From the NCBI GenBank assembly GCA_963556495.2, contig OY747716.1, forward strand, positions 17,062,540 through 17,126,539: a stretch of DNA of 64,000 nucleotides, read 5' to 3'. Numbering within the stretch: the first letter of the stretch is position 1; each line of letters opens with the position of its first letter. Origin of the DNA: Valencia hispanica (taxonomy: Eukaryota > Chordata > Actinopteri > Cyprinodontiformes > Valenciidae). Under the pieces are notes generated by a model. The model did not search any database. It was not told where the DNA came from and worked only from the letters and a program-made list of their open reading frames with translations. The translations under genes and the position numbers were made by a program. Positions 11,862 through 22,975 of this stretch are shown piece by piece.

Positions 11862-12792
11862 GCAGGCAGGTGTGAGCGCATCTGCATGCACAACGAGGCG
11901 AAGACTTTTGGAAGATGGCCTCGTGTCAAGCAGGGCAGCAAAGAAGCCACTTCTCTCCCAAAAAAAACATCAGGGACAGATTGATCTTCTGCAGAAAGTA
12001 TGGTGAATGGACTGCTGAGGACTGGGGCAAAGTCATATTCTCCGATGAAGCCTCTTTCCGATTTTTTGGGGCATCTGGAAAAAGCCTTGTCCGGAGAAGA
12101 AAAGGTGACCGCTACCATCAGTCCTGTGTCATGCCAACAGTAAAGCATCCTGAGACCATTCATGTGTGGGGTTGCTTCTCATCCAAGGGAGTGGGCTCAC
12201 TTACAATTTTGCCCAAAAACACAGCCATGAATAAAGAATGGTACCAAAACACCCTCCAACAGCAACTTCTTCCAACAATCCAACAACAGTTTGGTGAAGA
12301 ACAACGCATTTTCCAGCACGATGGAGCACCGTGCCATAAGGCAAAAGAGATAACTAAGTGGCTCGGGGACCAAAACGTTGAAATTTTGGGTCCATGGCCT
12401 GGAAACTCCCCAGATCTTAATTCCATTGAGAAGTTGTAGTCAGTCCTAAAGAGGCGGGTGGACAAACAAAATCCCACTAATTCTGACAAACTCCAAGAAG
12501 TGATTATGAAAGAATAGGTTGCTATCAGTCAGGATTTGGCCCAGAAGTTGATTGAGAGCATACCCAGTCGAATTGCAGAGGTCCTGAAAAAGAAAGGCCA
12601 ACACTGCAAAAACTGACTCTTTGCATAAATGTCATGTAAATGTCCATAAAAGCCTTTGAAACGTATAAAGTGCTTGGAATTATATTTCAGTACATCACAG
12701 AAACAACTGAAACAAAGATCTAAAAGTAGTTTTGCAGCAAGCTTTGTGAAAACTAATATTTGTATCATTCTCAAAACTTTTGGCTACGACTG
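11862..12792 (+). mobile_element. 5'-truncated Tc1/mariner element (second Tc1 type)
   Basis: The 3' two-thirds of a Tc1-like element, from within the transposase to a right end reading AAAACTTTTGGCTACGACTG followed by TA at 12793-12794. The right terminal sequence (ATTTGTATCATTCTCAAAAC) belongs to a widespread fish Tc1 whose ends start CAGTCGTGGCCAAAAG. It differs from the intact copy at 54069-55675. The left terminal repeat and helix-turn-helix region are missing, cut off where the Harbinger sequence ends. Confidence 0.85.
11915..12439 (+). pseudogene. Tc1-like transposase, catalytic domain fragment with nonsense codon
   Basis: An open frame of 174 codons covering most of the DDE nuclease domain. 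The catalytic residues are visible: D44 in FSDEASF, D136 in FQHDGAPCH and E172 in PDLNSIEKL. D136 and E172 have 35 residues between them (DD35E), one more than the usual Tc1 34. The frame then ends where family members have a tryptophan (AAC-TTG-TGG type context changed to AAG-TTG-TAG). A further TGG-to-TAG change lies downstream near 12515 (GAATAGG). The N-terminal DNA-binding region is missing, so the product would be inactive even before the stop. The DNA beyond the stop still resembles coding sequence as far as about 12618. Confidence 0.85.
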
Positions 12793-12814
12793 TACAATCC
12801 TTTCTATATATTGT

Positions 12815-13065
12815 CAAGCCAAGCCAAGCCAAGACTCTGTGTCAATAAGTCATACCAAGCACACTGTCTTAGTCTATCCGTCCAACTATTGTCTATAACC
12901 GCCTACATGGAGGAGCCTGGTGCCTATCTCCAGCAATTGTTGGGTGAGAGTACACCCTGGACAGGCCGCCAGTCCATCAGAATGCAACACAAAGACACTT
13001 AAGACATGCAATCACGCACACACACAGACTCAAACCTAAGGGCAATGTAGAGACACCAAAAACCT
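12815..13065 (+). repeat. Dispersed repeat of the 'cctggacaggccgccagtcc' type
   Basis: After a short CAAGC-repeat (about 12820-12836), the sequence GGTGCCTATCTCCAGCAATT, then TACACCCTGGACAGGCCGCC and AGTCCATCAGAATGCAACAC, matches a repeat unit seen in tandem or singly in many teleosts. It is probably non-coding. I cannot assign it to a transposon class. Confidence 0.6.
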
Positions 13066-14680
13066 ATTACATGGTTTCATTATCTTTTAAGAGATGCCTG
13101 TCTCGTTTCCAATCAGAGACAAACTTCTTTGTTGAACAAAGCCCCATTTTTATTTTCTTAATCAGTACGTCCAAATGCCCAGCACAAGAACCTTCAGGTG
13201 ATAGGTGGAGCTCTTCGCATTACCAGATTTTATCAAAATTAACACAAGGTAAAAATACAAATTCTTTTAAAAGAAATATAAACCTGAAAAAAACAAGGTC
13301 CTAGAGGGCCATTTCAAAATCTGTTCACAGTACACTGAATTGATACCTCTGTAGGGTGTGAGGAATGAAGCAGCATGTTACCCAAAGTGTGATCAGTTAT
13401 AGTTTGCTCTTCATCCTAAGGAATATAGGCTCTGAAATGGCAGCTAAAAACAGCCCAAGGGCTTCCTCCAATGTGATTGCCTGGAAGGATTACACAGTAC
13501 ATTCACTAGCTGTTGGTAGGGTTGCTGCCATGAGCCCAGAAACATCATGGTAGGTGGGCTGCTAGTGCTGAAAATCAATTTATTCTTCCAGGATCATGTG
13601 ATGAATTTGAATCCATTAATTTGTTAAAATGGTACATTTGATTTAAAAAAAAAATGCAGTTCAATTTTATTGGCTTGCTTATAGAAACTTTTAAGAATAT
13701 TATGTACATACTGTAAGTGATAAGGCATCATAGAAAATATATCCATGGAAACAAAAGGTAGCCTATAAAGACAGATAGATGGGGGCAATAACTTTTAAAG
13801 TACATTAACACTTATGGTGCTTATCATAATCTTCCTTCAAATTTGAATGTTGAAGAATGGTATCGTTGCTGCTATCAAAGCACACAAGATAAAATCTAAC
13901 AAAGAGGTTAGTTTCTGGATGTAACTAATAATCATCTTGTAGATAGTTACATTCTTTGTCCTTCAATATGATCCAGTGATCTTCGTGGCAATAAGTAAGA
14001 ACAAACTTCCTGCTTCTAGATGATTTAGTTGGGAAAGTAACAGCCAAATCCAGGCGATTCATCTGTGAGGGCAGACCCTTCATGTCTTTACGTCCCGTTG
14101 GCGGTGCGTTGCATCCTTCCGGGTCAAATCTGCCTATTTTTGCAGACACCCTTTCTATGTACATATGCGTATTATATATCATTGGAAAGCTAAGATCAAG
14201 GCTAACATCATAACTGTAGACAGTAAACACTACTCAGAAAGCAAATAATATCCAAATCACTGTTTGAAGACTTAATATCATTGACAAAACAGAACCATCT
14301 AAAACAAAAAGCATGTTTTTACATCCACAATGGTCCAATGAATGTACTCCAATCAAATAACTAGTCTACAACAAGTCTTGCTTCCATAATCCAACATAAT
14401 ATGCCTCTGGAAACCTTTGTAATTGCAATTTAATTTACACAGTCATTGTAATCTGTCTTAGGCGGGCCTCTCCTTGCCCATTGGTGCCGGGGCTGACCAC
14501 ATCTGTTAAAGGAGATATTTAGCAGTTTGGAATTTTCAACTATATCAACACAATGCCAGGAAAGAAAGACATCAGCAATGATCTATAAGATGTAATTGGA
14601 AAAGGTAATAAGGACCTATTGGTCTACAGTGGGAAATATTATACATAAGTGGGAACCATTTAGGGCAGTTGCCAATTTTA
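13066..14680. other. Stretch without recognisable genes
   Basis: Nothing with a clear identity. On the reverse strand at 14230-13925 there is a 101-codon open frame (containing DPEGCNAPPTGRKD and HEDHWIILKD) in a segment that includes TATATATCATTGGAAAGC, a phrase I have seen in dispersed repeats. It may be a transposon remnant, but I do not recognise the protein. The remainder is A+T-rich. Confidence 0.4.
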
Positions 14681-14684
14681 TTAA

Positions 14685-15578
14685 AGGAGTCATGACCTGT
14701 AATTTTGAGAATAAATGTATGTTATGATTGCCTAACGAATATACACTGCCCGGGAAGCCAATATTTAAAAGTGAAGCGTTTGTTTACCCCTGGGTTTGTT
14801 AACCAGCCTAGTGCTTATAGTGTATTTATCACCAAAATTAATGCAAAAGATGTGTACCAAATGTACCAAAACAAGCGGGGGGGAATGAAAAAAAAAAAAG
14901 AAACGGCTCCCAATAACGAGCCGGCTCCCATCGTTCACTTCAAAGAGTCAGCTCTTAGAGCCGGTTCGGTCGCGACCGACACATCACCGATTCGAAGTAC
15001 GAACTCGACCGTGAAATATGTGAAAAGATGTGAAAGAACCTAGTGCACACGTGAGTTGCTCTGTTGTTGAATGCCAGAATCAACATGGAAATATTTTTCT
15101 TTGTTTTTTTACGCTGTAATCCTTTACGAATCTGGGACAATATCAGGCAAAGTTGGCATCAAAGCTCCGTTTGGAAAAAGGGGCCATTCCAACAATCAGA
15201 GACTTGCCACTTGCCTGCAATTGAAATGGTAAGGCTGTTTTTATTGCTCTGCTGTGTGTAACAAACAGCAGCTAACTGCTAATGTGGCTATTGTATGCTA
15301 GCGGGAGTAGTAGATATGGGTTAGATATGCTGAAGCGTTATCTGTGGTGTCAACCATAGACATATCGTGTCAACCCCCCTCCTTCCTGCCACCAATCAAC
15401 GCGCCCCTCATTTGCATTAATACAATGCCCGTCCACGACAGCCAAAATATCGCATCAGATCTTGCGAGACAATAATGACTTCAGAACTAAGGGTCAGAGG
15501 AACTCTGTGTTTATTTTTTTCCACTTGTTTTCAACTTTTCTTTTTGGGTATCCAAGGTAATACTAGGTTATGACTCCT
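14685..15578. mobile_element. TTAA-flanked MITE, about 0.9 kb
   Basis: The left end reads AGGAGTCATGACCTG and the right end, reverse-complemented, AGGAGTCATAACCTAG. TTAA is present on both sides (14681-14684 and 15579-15582), consistent with piggyBac-style insertion. A run of A residues and open frames of no known similarity fill the interior. It belongs with the similar element at 6843-7755 in terminal style (AGGAG... ends) but not in internal sequence. Confidence 0.75.
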
Positions 15579-15582
15579 TTAA

Positions 15583-16889
15583 AGAGCATGGATGCAAATA
15601 TAGTCTCCTGTTTAAAAAAACAAACACTTAACATATCATGAAAGGTGTTTATGATCGTCTCCACACACTTCTGAAAGGAGTAAAGAATTGTGACTGTGGC
15701 TTAACCTACAGCAACCCCAAATGTGGCCAGAGTTGGATGGTGACAGGAACAGAATCTCTCAAACTGCCCGGTGTTCCCTGTTGTCCCATGATGGCCCAGC
15801 CTGCTCTACACCGAGTTGCAGCTGCAGGTAGTAATTACTGATTAGGCTGTGGAAAGTGCGGACAAATGCACTGTATAATCAGAGACTCCGCCAACAGTAG
15901 GAGTCCTCCACAATGGCTTGTAATTAACAAGATAATTGGGGAGTGATAGCAAAGACTTCTGGAGTTCTTCCTTATTTGCATGCCATTTTGCACTGAGTTC
16001 TTTATGACTTCTTTTTTCCTCTGCCAAGGTTGAGGCTCTAATAACACCGTGTCCTACGGTGCAAGTTGCCGGTTTCGCGGCTTCAAACCGGGCGCGTGCC
16101 AGAGAACTGAGAAGCGGAGCGGCGAGCGTGTGTGCGTGCACCTGTGCTCTCACATGATCTGATATTTATTTTGTGGACTCGTTTTGCTATATGCACTGTC
16201 GCTCTTCACATCTAGGTTCACTGATTAATCATAGAAAGTCTTGTTGCTGTATGATGTTTGTGCATGTAAATCCTTCTTTTAACCTCTGAGGTTGTTTTTC
16301 CACATGTATGCATTAGTGTTATTCGTACACTAAGTTCAGTAATGAGTGCTGAGGCTGCTTCCTTTCAAATGTCGCTCAGTACATCATACACCCAGACTAA
16401 AAGATGTTTATCACTCCTTTTCCAATTATATTTCTCCAGATTAAGGTGTCGCTGTGGCACTTGTTTCCTTGACGACGCCGCTGTTATGTTACCCTTTTTT
16501 CAAGTACTCTTAATCTAGGCGAATATAAAAACTCTTCATGTGCATTTTCTTTTCCCCATTTTAGCGCACTGGCACTTTGTGTCCAACCTCTCAAGCTCAC
16601 ATCATGAGGCTATTTTATGAGTGACTTAAATGGGCAACATGCTAGATACCTAATTTTATTTCCACTTGCTTGTCCGCATGTTGCCGGGCCCTTGCGTATT
16701 GTGAGGTCGAAGGGGTTCCCTGTTGAATGTCAGACGTGGTATTGGCTGTTAGATTCAAAGGTGCATAAGTGTATTTATACACCTTTACCTGAGAAAGGTT
16801 ACAGGTAAATGAAGTTGAAGGAAAATGGTGCAGTGCTTTTTATTTTGTTATGATTAAATTCGGAACATGTGGTGTACATTTGTAATCAG
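15583..16889. other. Stretch without recognisable genes
   Basis: Unique-looking sequence with a G+C-richer patch at 16050-16150. No exon with convincing splice sites, no RNA gene and no transposon recognised. Confidence 0.5.
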
Positions 16890-17619
16890 TCCTATTACAG
16901 CTGCAAGTCTTCCGAGGTATGTCTCTACCAGCTTTAAACATCTAGAGAGGGAAATTTGATACCCATTCTCTGCAAAATACCTCAAGCCCAGTCAAATTGG
17001 ATGAAGAGCATCATGAACTCTAATTTTAAAGTCTTGTGACACATTCTTGATTGGTTTTAGGTCCATATTTTGATTTAAACCATTCTATTGTAGTCCTGGC
17101 TGTATGTTTAGGGTCGTTGTAGAGCATGTTTTGCTAAAGGGATGGTGTGTTCAGGTTCCTGGGTGGAGTTAATTTTCCTTCACATGTAGCATTTTGCATG
17201 TAGGCTAATAAGTTCAAATGCGGTGTCATCTGACCAGAGCATCTTTTTCTACAGTTGGTGTGTCCCTTACATGACGTGGTTAACTTTCAATCTGAATATA
17301 TGGCTGTTTTTAACATTGACTTTCTTTCTTGCCACTCTTCCATAAAGGCCAGATTTGTTAAGTGCACGAGTAATAAATATGTTGACAGGTCCTCCCTGTG
17401 AACACTGAGTCTGTTCGCTGGTTAGGTAAGGATAATAGATAGTAATAAGTTATATTTAGAGGTAGCAAAGTAAAGGGGGATGAATACAAACGCAGTCCTT
17501 GTACATAATTCTCTTTGCGACTCACATTTCTGCATTATTTGAGTCTAGCACATAAAATCCAAGTAAAAAAACAAATACTGTGATAAACTTCATGGGGTGT
17601 GAACGTCTTTAAGGCACTG
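16890..17619 (-). mobile_element. Decayed Tc1 element, reverse orientation
   Basis: The sequence runs antisense through a Tc1 transposase. GCTGCAAGTCTTCCGAGGTA and TGTCTCTACCAGCTTTAAAC correspond to the C-terminal end, CATTCTATTGTAGTCCTGGC to the middle, and CCACTCTTCCATAAAGGCC to the part around the KxGLYG segment. It ends in a recognisable terminal repeat (TTTAAGGCACTG then TA at 17620-17621). Internal deletions and many stops are present. The opposite terminal repeat was not found. Confidence 0.75.
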
Positions 17620-17621
17620 TA

Positions 17622-18459
17622 CGGCTTAGGTACAAACAAAAAAAAACTGTCGAAAACCAGAGTGTGAGGGTGGGGTGGGTGTGTCTTGGTAAAAGTGATA
17701 AACCGTGAGGTTTGTTAATAAAAGTTTTTATTTATTAGTCAAAATTGAATCTTGAGCTGCTGGAAGGAAAAAAAAGAAGGCAAACCGAATGACAGAAAAC
17801 GGAGCGTATGTTCGACAGATGACATGATTCTTTTTCGTGCAATTGAATCGGTTTGCCATTTGTTTCTCCATTTCTTTCACCCCCATCTTTCGCGGCACAT
17901 GTGAGGCGGCTCGTGATAGATGAACCTGGTGGAGTTCACCCCACCGCATCTCTATACACTGGTGTAGCCTCAGGTTGCAATGAGCAGTGGTGCTTTCCAG
18001 CACAAGTTATGGCAGAATAGTTCTGTTCTTCTCACGTGTGTCATTCTGCATGTAGATTTCCTCTCAGCTTCTTCTTTTACTATTATGTCAAGAAGGAAGT
18101 AAGATTGTACCCATTTTTAGATGATATAAATGCTCTTTATTGATGATCCATCACATATTTTTTAAATGCAATATGTATTTCAAAATTACTCAGTTTGTCT
18201 CCCTTTGTTCTCTCTTTCACATGTATTCCTTGATGTTCCCTCTTTCAGGTAAGACTTCTTCATATTTCTTTGTCTGGTTTATCAAATCTGATGCTTTCAT
18301 TAATCTCAGATAAAAAAATTTTAAAAAAATGCTGCCCTGCAGGTCAGCCTCATTTTATCACATGGAACATACGATCCAAAATGTTCCTTAGCAGCTGAGA
18401 ATCATGTAATCATATAATATGAACTGTATAGAGAATGGCAAATCAATGCATGAATAGCT
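17622..18459. other. Stretch without recognisable genes
   Basis: No exon, RNA gene or transposon is supported. A+T-rich with short homopolymer runs. Confidence 0.5.
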
Positions 18460-19345
18460 ACAGTAATGACAATGTCTTGCAAATGTATCGATTTCCCCTT
18501 TTCACCATATGTCATCATACAACCACACACTCTGTTGTATATTATTGCAATTTTAAGTGATAGACCCACACTTTATAGTGAAGTGGAAGAAAAAAGTTTT
18601 CAAAAAAGCAAAAAACAGAACTACAGCCATTTGTATTCAGCCCTTCCCGCTTTCCTGTCCCTGAAGAAAAAAAGTATCCCCGCACCATGATGCTGCCGCC
18701 ACCAAGTTTCACTGTAGTTGATTAGGACAATGCAGAGATGGTTTTCTTCCACAAATAGCATTTTACATCTAAGCCCCAAATTCCAGTTTTCATCTTAGTT
18801 CATCAGAGCCCCTTGTTAGACGTGTTTGATCTGATTTTCCCACCTGAGGTGTTGACCTCTGCACATCCACCAGAGTTATTGTCGGCCTCCAGAAATGTTT
18901 CCAGGTGGTGGGCGAATGGGGGCCACTAACCATAATGTTTTTCTCATGTAAGTGGGGTCCGGGGCCAGAACTGAGTGTTAAATAGATCATTTTCGGACTA
19001 TAAGCCGCTACTTTTTACCACACGCTTTGGACCCTGTGTCCTATACAACAATTTCACATCTCAATTAATCGATTAAATATTGAATCTTCTCACCACTAAT
19101 AGATACTGAGATACTGATTTGGGGGGTGTACTAACTGGGTGACAATATAACTTAATTGGTTGAATCTGGTTTATTTTGGGATCTCAGAGTAAAGGGGGCT
19201 GATTAGAGATGTTTTTCAATTTTTTTCAGTTTCAGTTTCTCTTATTGTTCATTAAGCCACAACTTTGAGTCAATCCCAGTCAATAACGTTCAAGTTTTTA
19301 GTTGTAACATGACAACATGTGGAAAAGATTAAAAGGGTGTGAGGA
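18460..19345 (-). mobile_element. Decayed Tc1 element with internal insertion
   Basis: The left end from about 18460 (CAGTAATGACAATGTCTTGC onwards, with GTGATAGACCCACACTTTAT) is a worn terminal repeat. The region 18655-18900 is antisense transposase (reverse strand TVK.GGGSIM motif at about 18686-18715). The right terminal repeat resumes at 19180-19345 (GATCTCAGAGTAAAGGGGGC ... TAGTTGTAACATGACAACAT). Between about 18985 and 19130 lies a foreign piece with CGGACTATAAGCCGCTAC, a phrase common in fish repeats, probably a later insertion. Confidence 0.75.
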
Positions 19346-20540
19346 AGTGTATAGAATGCACATTTAGCTTCTGCTCTCCGAGTCAAGGATCAGCCCTATG
19401 GTTGGTTTCCCCCGATGTCGAATCATCCTCTCAGTCATCGGTGCTCGTTATTGCACACTTCTTCTCTCCCTTTGCTATATAAGGAAAAGTTTGTTCCAAA
19501 AGAGAAAAAAAGAGAGACAAAGTTTCTGCCTAGTGAAGCAACCGAGGCCGCAACACATACCCTGAGCTTTGAACAAATTGAGCTCTTTGACAATTAAAGC
19601 TGGAATAGCACAACAGCAATTGTTCAGGGCCCATTGTAATTCCGTTTTGTCAAACCGCACGCCTGTAGGTGATAGCCTTGCTGCTTTTGATTGCTCCCTT
19701 TCAGTCTGTTTTTTTTTCTTTCTCTCTTCTTATTCTTCTTCCTCTCTCTCTTTCAGTCGCTTTATTTTTTTTCCTCAAGAATACTTCTTTTTTTTTTTCT
19801 TTCCCCCAGCCGTATGAGACTGCGAACAGCTTGCGGGGCGACAGCGCAGTAATTACCACGGTTATAGCAGGCGGAGCTGAGAAACGTAGCCTGGGGAGGA
19901 GAAAGGCCACTGTGCAGCGATGGCCCCCCAAAATTAATGGAGAATTGGAAATGAATCAATAGCTAATGAAAATGTGTGTTCACTCTATTACTGCGTTTAT
20001 GACGGCTGTGGCCTCGGGCGGGGCGCTCTGTCACCTGACTGCAGAGAGCGTGGCAATGCTTTCATGTGTCTCTCTCCCATCATATCCATCTCCTCTCATT
20101 TCTCCGGGATGCTTTCTGCATCACTGAGTCTTTTTTTTTCTCTCCTCCCATTTCCTTATTTCAGTGTCTTTGTTTCATTCCAGCAACCACATTAAATGAG
20201 GTTGGAGAAAAAAGGCTGTCATTTCATTTGTTGAGGGGACAAATGATCACTTGGCAGAGAGATGGTACGTCTCTCAGCTCCAAATGATTTCTTATTGTGC
20301 GGTAACGGTAACTGACTGTAATCATTAATTTTCAGCTGGGTTGACAAAAGATTTTTCTTTTTTTTGCATGAACCATTTGTTTTATTAGCTAAACCCTTAG
20401 CAAGGCAATCCAAATGTATTTATGTGTCGCATGGCAACAACAAGACGACAAAAAAAAAGGCATCCGAGCGAAATGTATCCACAGTATATCTACTAAAATG
20501 AAATAAACAAAGACATGATCAAATGCACAGCCTCCTCCAG
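19346..20540. other. Pyrimidine tract and unique-looking block
   Basis: A 110-base C/T-rich tract (about 19695-19808) ends in CTTTCCCCCAG and is followed by about 250 bases of balanced composition with AATTACC, AATTAATGG and similar motifs. A second tract near 20130-20165 ends in TTATTTCAG. These resemble 3' splice sites, but no donor or conserved reading frame could be matched, so I do not call exons. The block could be a conserved non-coding element. Confidence 0.3.
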
Positions 20541-20559
20541 TATTAATGGCACCCAGTGT

Positions 20560-20830
20560 TAATTACATTAGCATCATCGGAAGCTTTTTAGCTCCCCCCT
20601 CAGGTTTTCTGTAGGGTTCAGGTCAGAGGACGTAGATGGCCATGGAAGAAGGTGAATACAAATTTTTTGTTGTCTGGTAAAGATCTGCAAGGTTCCCATG
20701 GCGTTCAGAAGAGGAAAGAAAAACAGGCCCACAGCATCACAGATCCTTCATCAGACTAAACAGTGGGCTTGAGGTACTTTCATTCACATTCATCCTTAGT
20801 TTCATACCAAAACAAGTGTTTTTCTTTTGT
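20560..20830 (-). pseudogene. Tc1-like transposase relic
   Basis: Antisense to the + strand, the segment AACAGGCCCACAGCATCACA and its neighbourhood translate as a degenerate TV...GSVMLWA motif, which in Tc1 transposases follows the first catalytic aspartate. Upstream GTTTTCTGTAGGGTTCAGG also fits. Only about 270 bases are recognisable; no terminal repeat was found. Confidence 0.55.
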
Positions 20831-22533
20831 TTGTTGACTTTTTATTTTGTTGCTGAACAGCTCGATTTTAGTCTCATTTTTGCAAAGCAGCCTGTTAAAA
20901 GTCATAAAAGTCATAAAACGGCCACCACTAGAAATTGACCTGACTTTGAATCCTATTGGTGGCTGTGAAATAAGTTTGAGTTTGAACTTTCAAGGAAGTG
21001 TGTTGGGGAGGTCTCTGCTTGGCTCAACTCTTTTAAATAACTAGAAACATCCATCATGAAAAACATTATTGTTTCATTCTTCCAAAAATCCTTTTTGAAA
21101 ATGAGAGAAACAGTGTTTACCAAAATATAAGTTGGAGATTTGCTTCGAAATAAAATACGTTTATTTCAGTCTGAACGCTTCTCTCTGAGGGGAGCTCATT
21201 GGTTCATATTCATATGGCAGAAAAAAAGCCTCTTATTGCATCAAATTCTGCTCAGGCACACTTTGCTTTACCTTTTGAGTTTTGTTTTGTTCTGTTTTGC
21301 CTCTTTGCCTCTGAGTTTCTCCCTGCAGAGTTTCTGGAACTTTTTGAAGATCTTCTTTTTCTTATCAAGCTAAAGATATTGTGTTTCTCTGACATCCAAC
21401 GTTATCCTACATCAGAATAACTCAGATCGCATTGTGATGCATCTAGGGTTGTTTCGCATTATTTTTGGCCTAAACAACACTGATGTTTTAGCTTGAAAGG
21501 CAACAAGCCTGGTACTGCCGTGAAAAAACTCTTTTATTTCTGGTATATTCAAAAAGTTCTAATGTAGACATGAGAAGAACAGTTTCTGATGTAACATGTC
21601 ACCCAACACAATCTAGTTAACATCTGCTCTGGAGCTGCTGTCTGAGGGGCTGTCAGTACGACTTTCACAGACACAGTAGTGGGGTTTTAACAGTCATCTC
21701 ATGGTAAAGGAAGCAAATATAACGTACTATTGCTTTTGACATTTTAACAGTTTTAAGGGAATCATCTGCGAAAGAGACATGACATGCCTTGCTTCATTGG
21801 ACAACGAGACTTTCTAGTAAGAGGAAGATATTCGTGGTTGGAGGAAGGAGCCTTTTATGCCACTTATCCAGGTTGTGCAGGGACACAGAGTTCATTGCGC
21901 ATTAGCCGAATGCTCCCCCAGGATTCACAGATCATTTCTCTTCCCTGACATGGTACATGCAGCACTGCCCTGGGGTGCCTGACAGTGCGTGACATTGGCA
22001 CTGTATGCGTGCGTGCGTGTGTGTTTGTGTTGCAAAGGGGATCAAACCTCCAGCCTTTAGCACCTCCTGCAGACTGCCAACCCCTACCAGCCCGTTTTCA
22101 GCGTACCTACCTCTTTTTGTTGAAGCTGTGGAGACACACTAACTACGTCCTCGCCAGGCTGCCCTGGTCTACCAAGGTAGCAGCCCTGTGAAATTTGCAG
22201 AATATCCTGTTACCCTGCAGCTTTAATGATTATACTGCTCTGTAGTACAACATTGACTCATTAGGCTCTCCTGTCAGACACTTCTTTGTGTACACAGAAC
22301 ATAAAACAAACTTGCACAAAGCTGTATAGTGTTCACTTTTTCATTTCATTTTTTTTTTTATCAATCTTTTTTTTAAAATAAGAAAAAATATTTGCTGTTC
22401 TAGAGTTCTGTTTCTATGCTGCTTGAGTTTAGTAATCCTGAATTGGCTTATGAAATATACAGAGCACGCTTCCATTTCATTGGAATGTACGCTATCTTTG
22501 GTAAATAACACCAAAATCATCTTCCTCGCTATA
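20831..22533. other. Stretch without recognisable genes
   Basis: A+T-rich sequence with T runs near 22345-22375 and a GTGCGTGCGTGTGTG microsatellite near 22007-22023. No exon, RNA gene or transposon supported. Confidence 0.5.
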
Positions 22534-22975
22534 TTCTTCTTCTTCTCTTTCGGCTTTTCCCTTCAGGGGTCGCCACAGCGAATCATCTGTCTCCATTTAG
22601 TCCTATCCTCTGCATCCTCTGCCCTCACACCAACTAAACTTCATGTCCTCCTTCACCACACACATAAATCTCATTTTTGGTCTTCCTTTTTGCCTCCTGC
22701 CTGGTGGCTCCAACCTCAGCCTCCTTCTACCGATTTAATCGTCGTCTCTCCTTTAAACATATCCAAACCATCTCAGCCTGCCATCTCTGACTTTATCTCT
22801 AAAACATCTAACATGATGTACTCATTCCTGATCCTATCCATCCTCGTCACTCCCAAAGAGAATCTCAAAATCTTGAGTTTCTTGTCTTTTCCTCATTGGG
22901 ACTGTTTCTAAACCATTCAACATCACTGGTCTCAGTACTGTCTTGTATAGTTTAATTTTTGCTGAAACCTTTTCT

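Noticed and set aside
12815..12836. CAAGC repeat as a functional telomere- or satellite-like array
   Set aside because: Only four units; ordinary simple repeat at the edge of a dispersed repeat.
19669..19962. Exon call after the CCCCCAG acceptor-like site
   Set aside because: No donor site or conserved frame can be shown; kept only as a finding.
22040..22075. B-box-like sequence (reverse of GGTTTGATCCCC) suggesting a SINE
   Set aside because: No A box at the correct distance and no tail or duplication.
22423..22911. 162-codon plus-strand open frame
   Set aside because: It lies antisense to the 3' part of the RTE LINE; composition is explained by the LINE sequence on the other strand.
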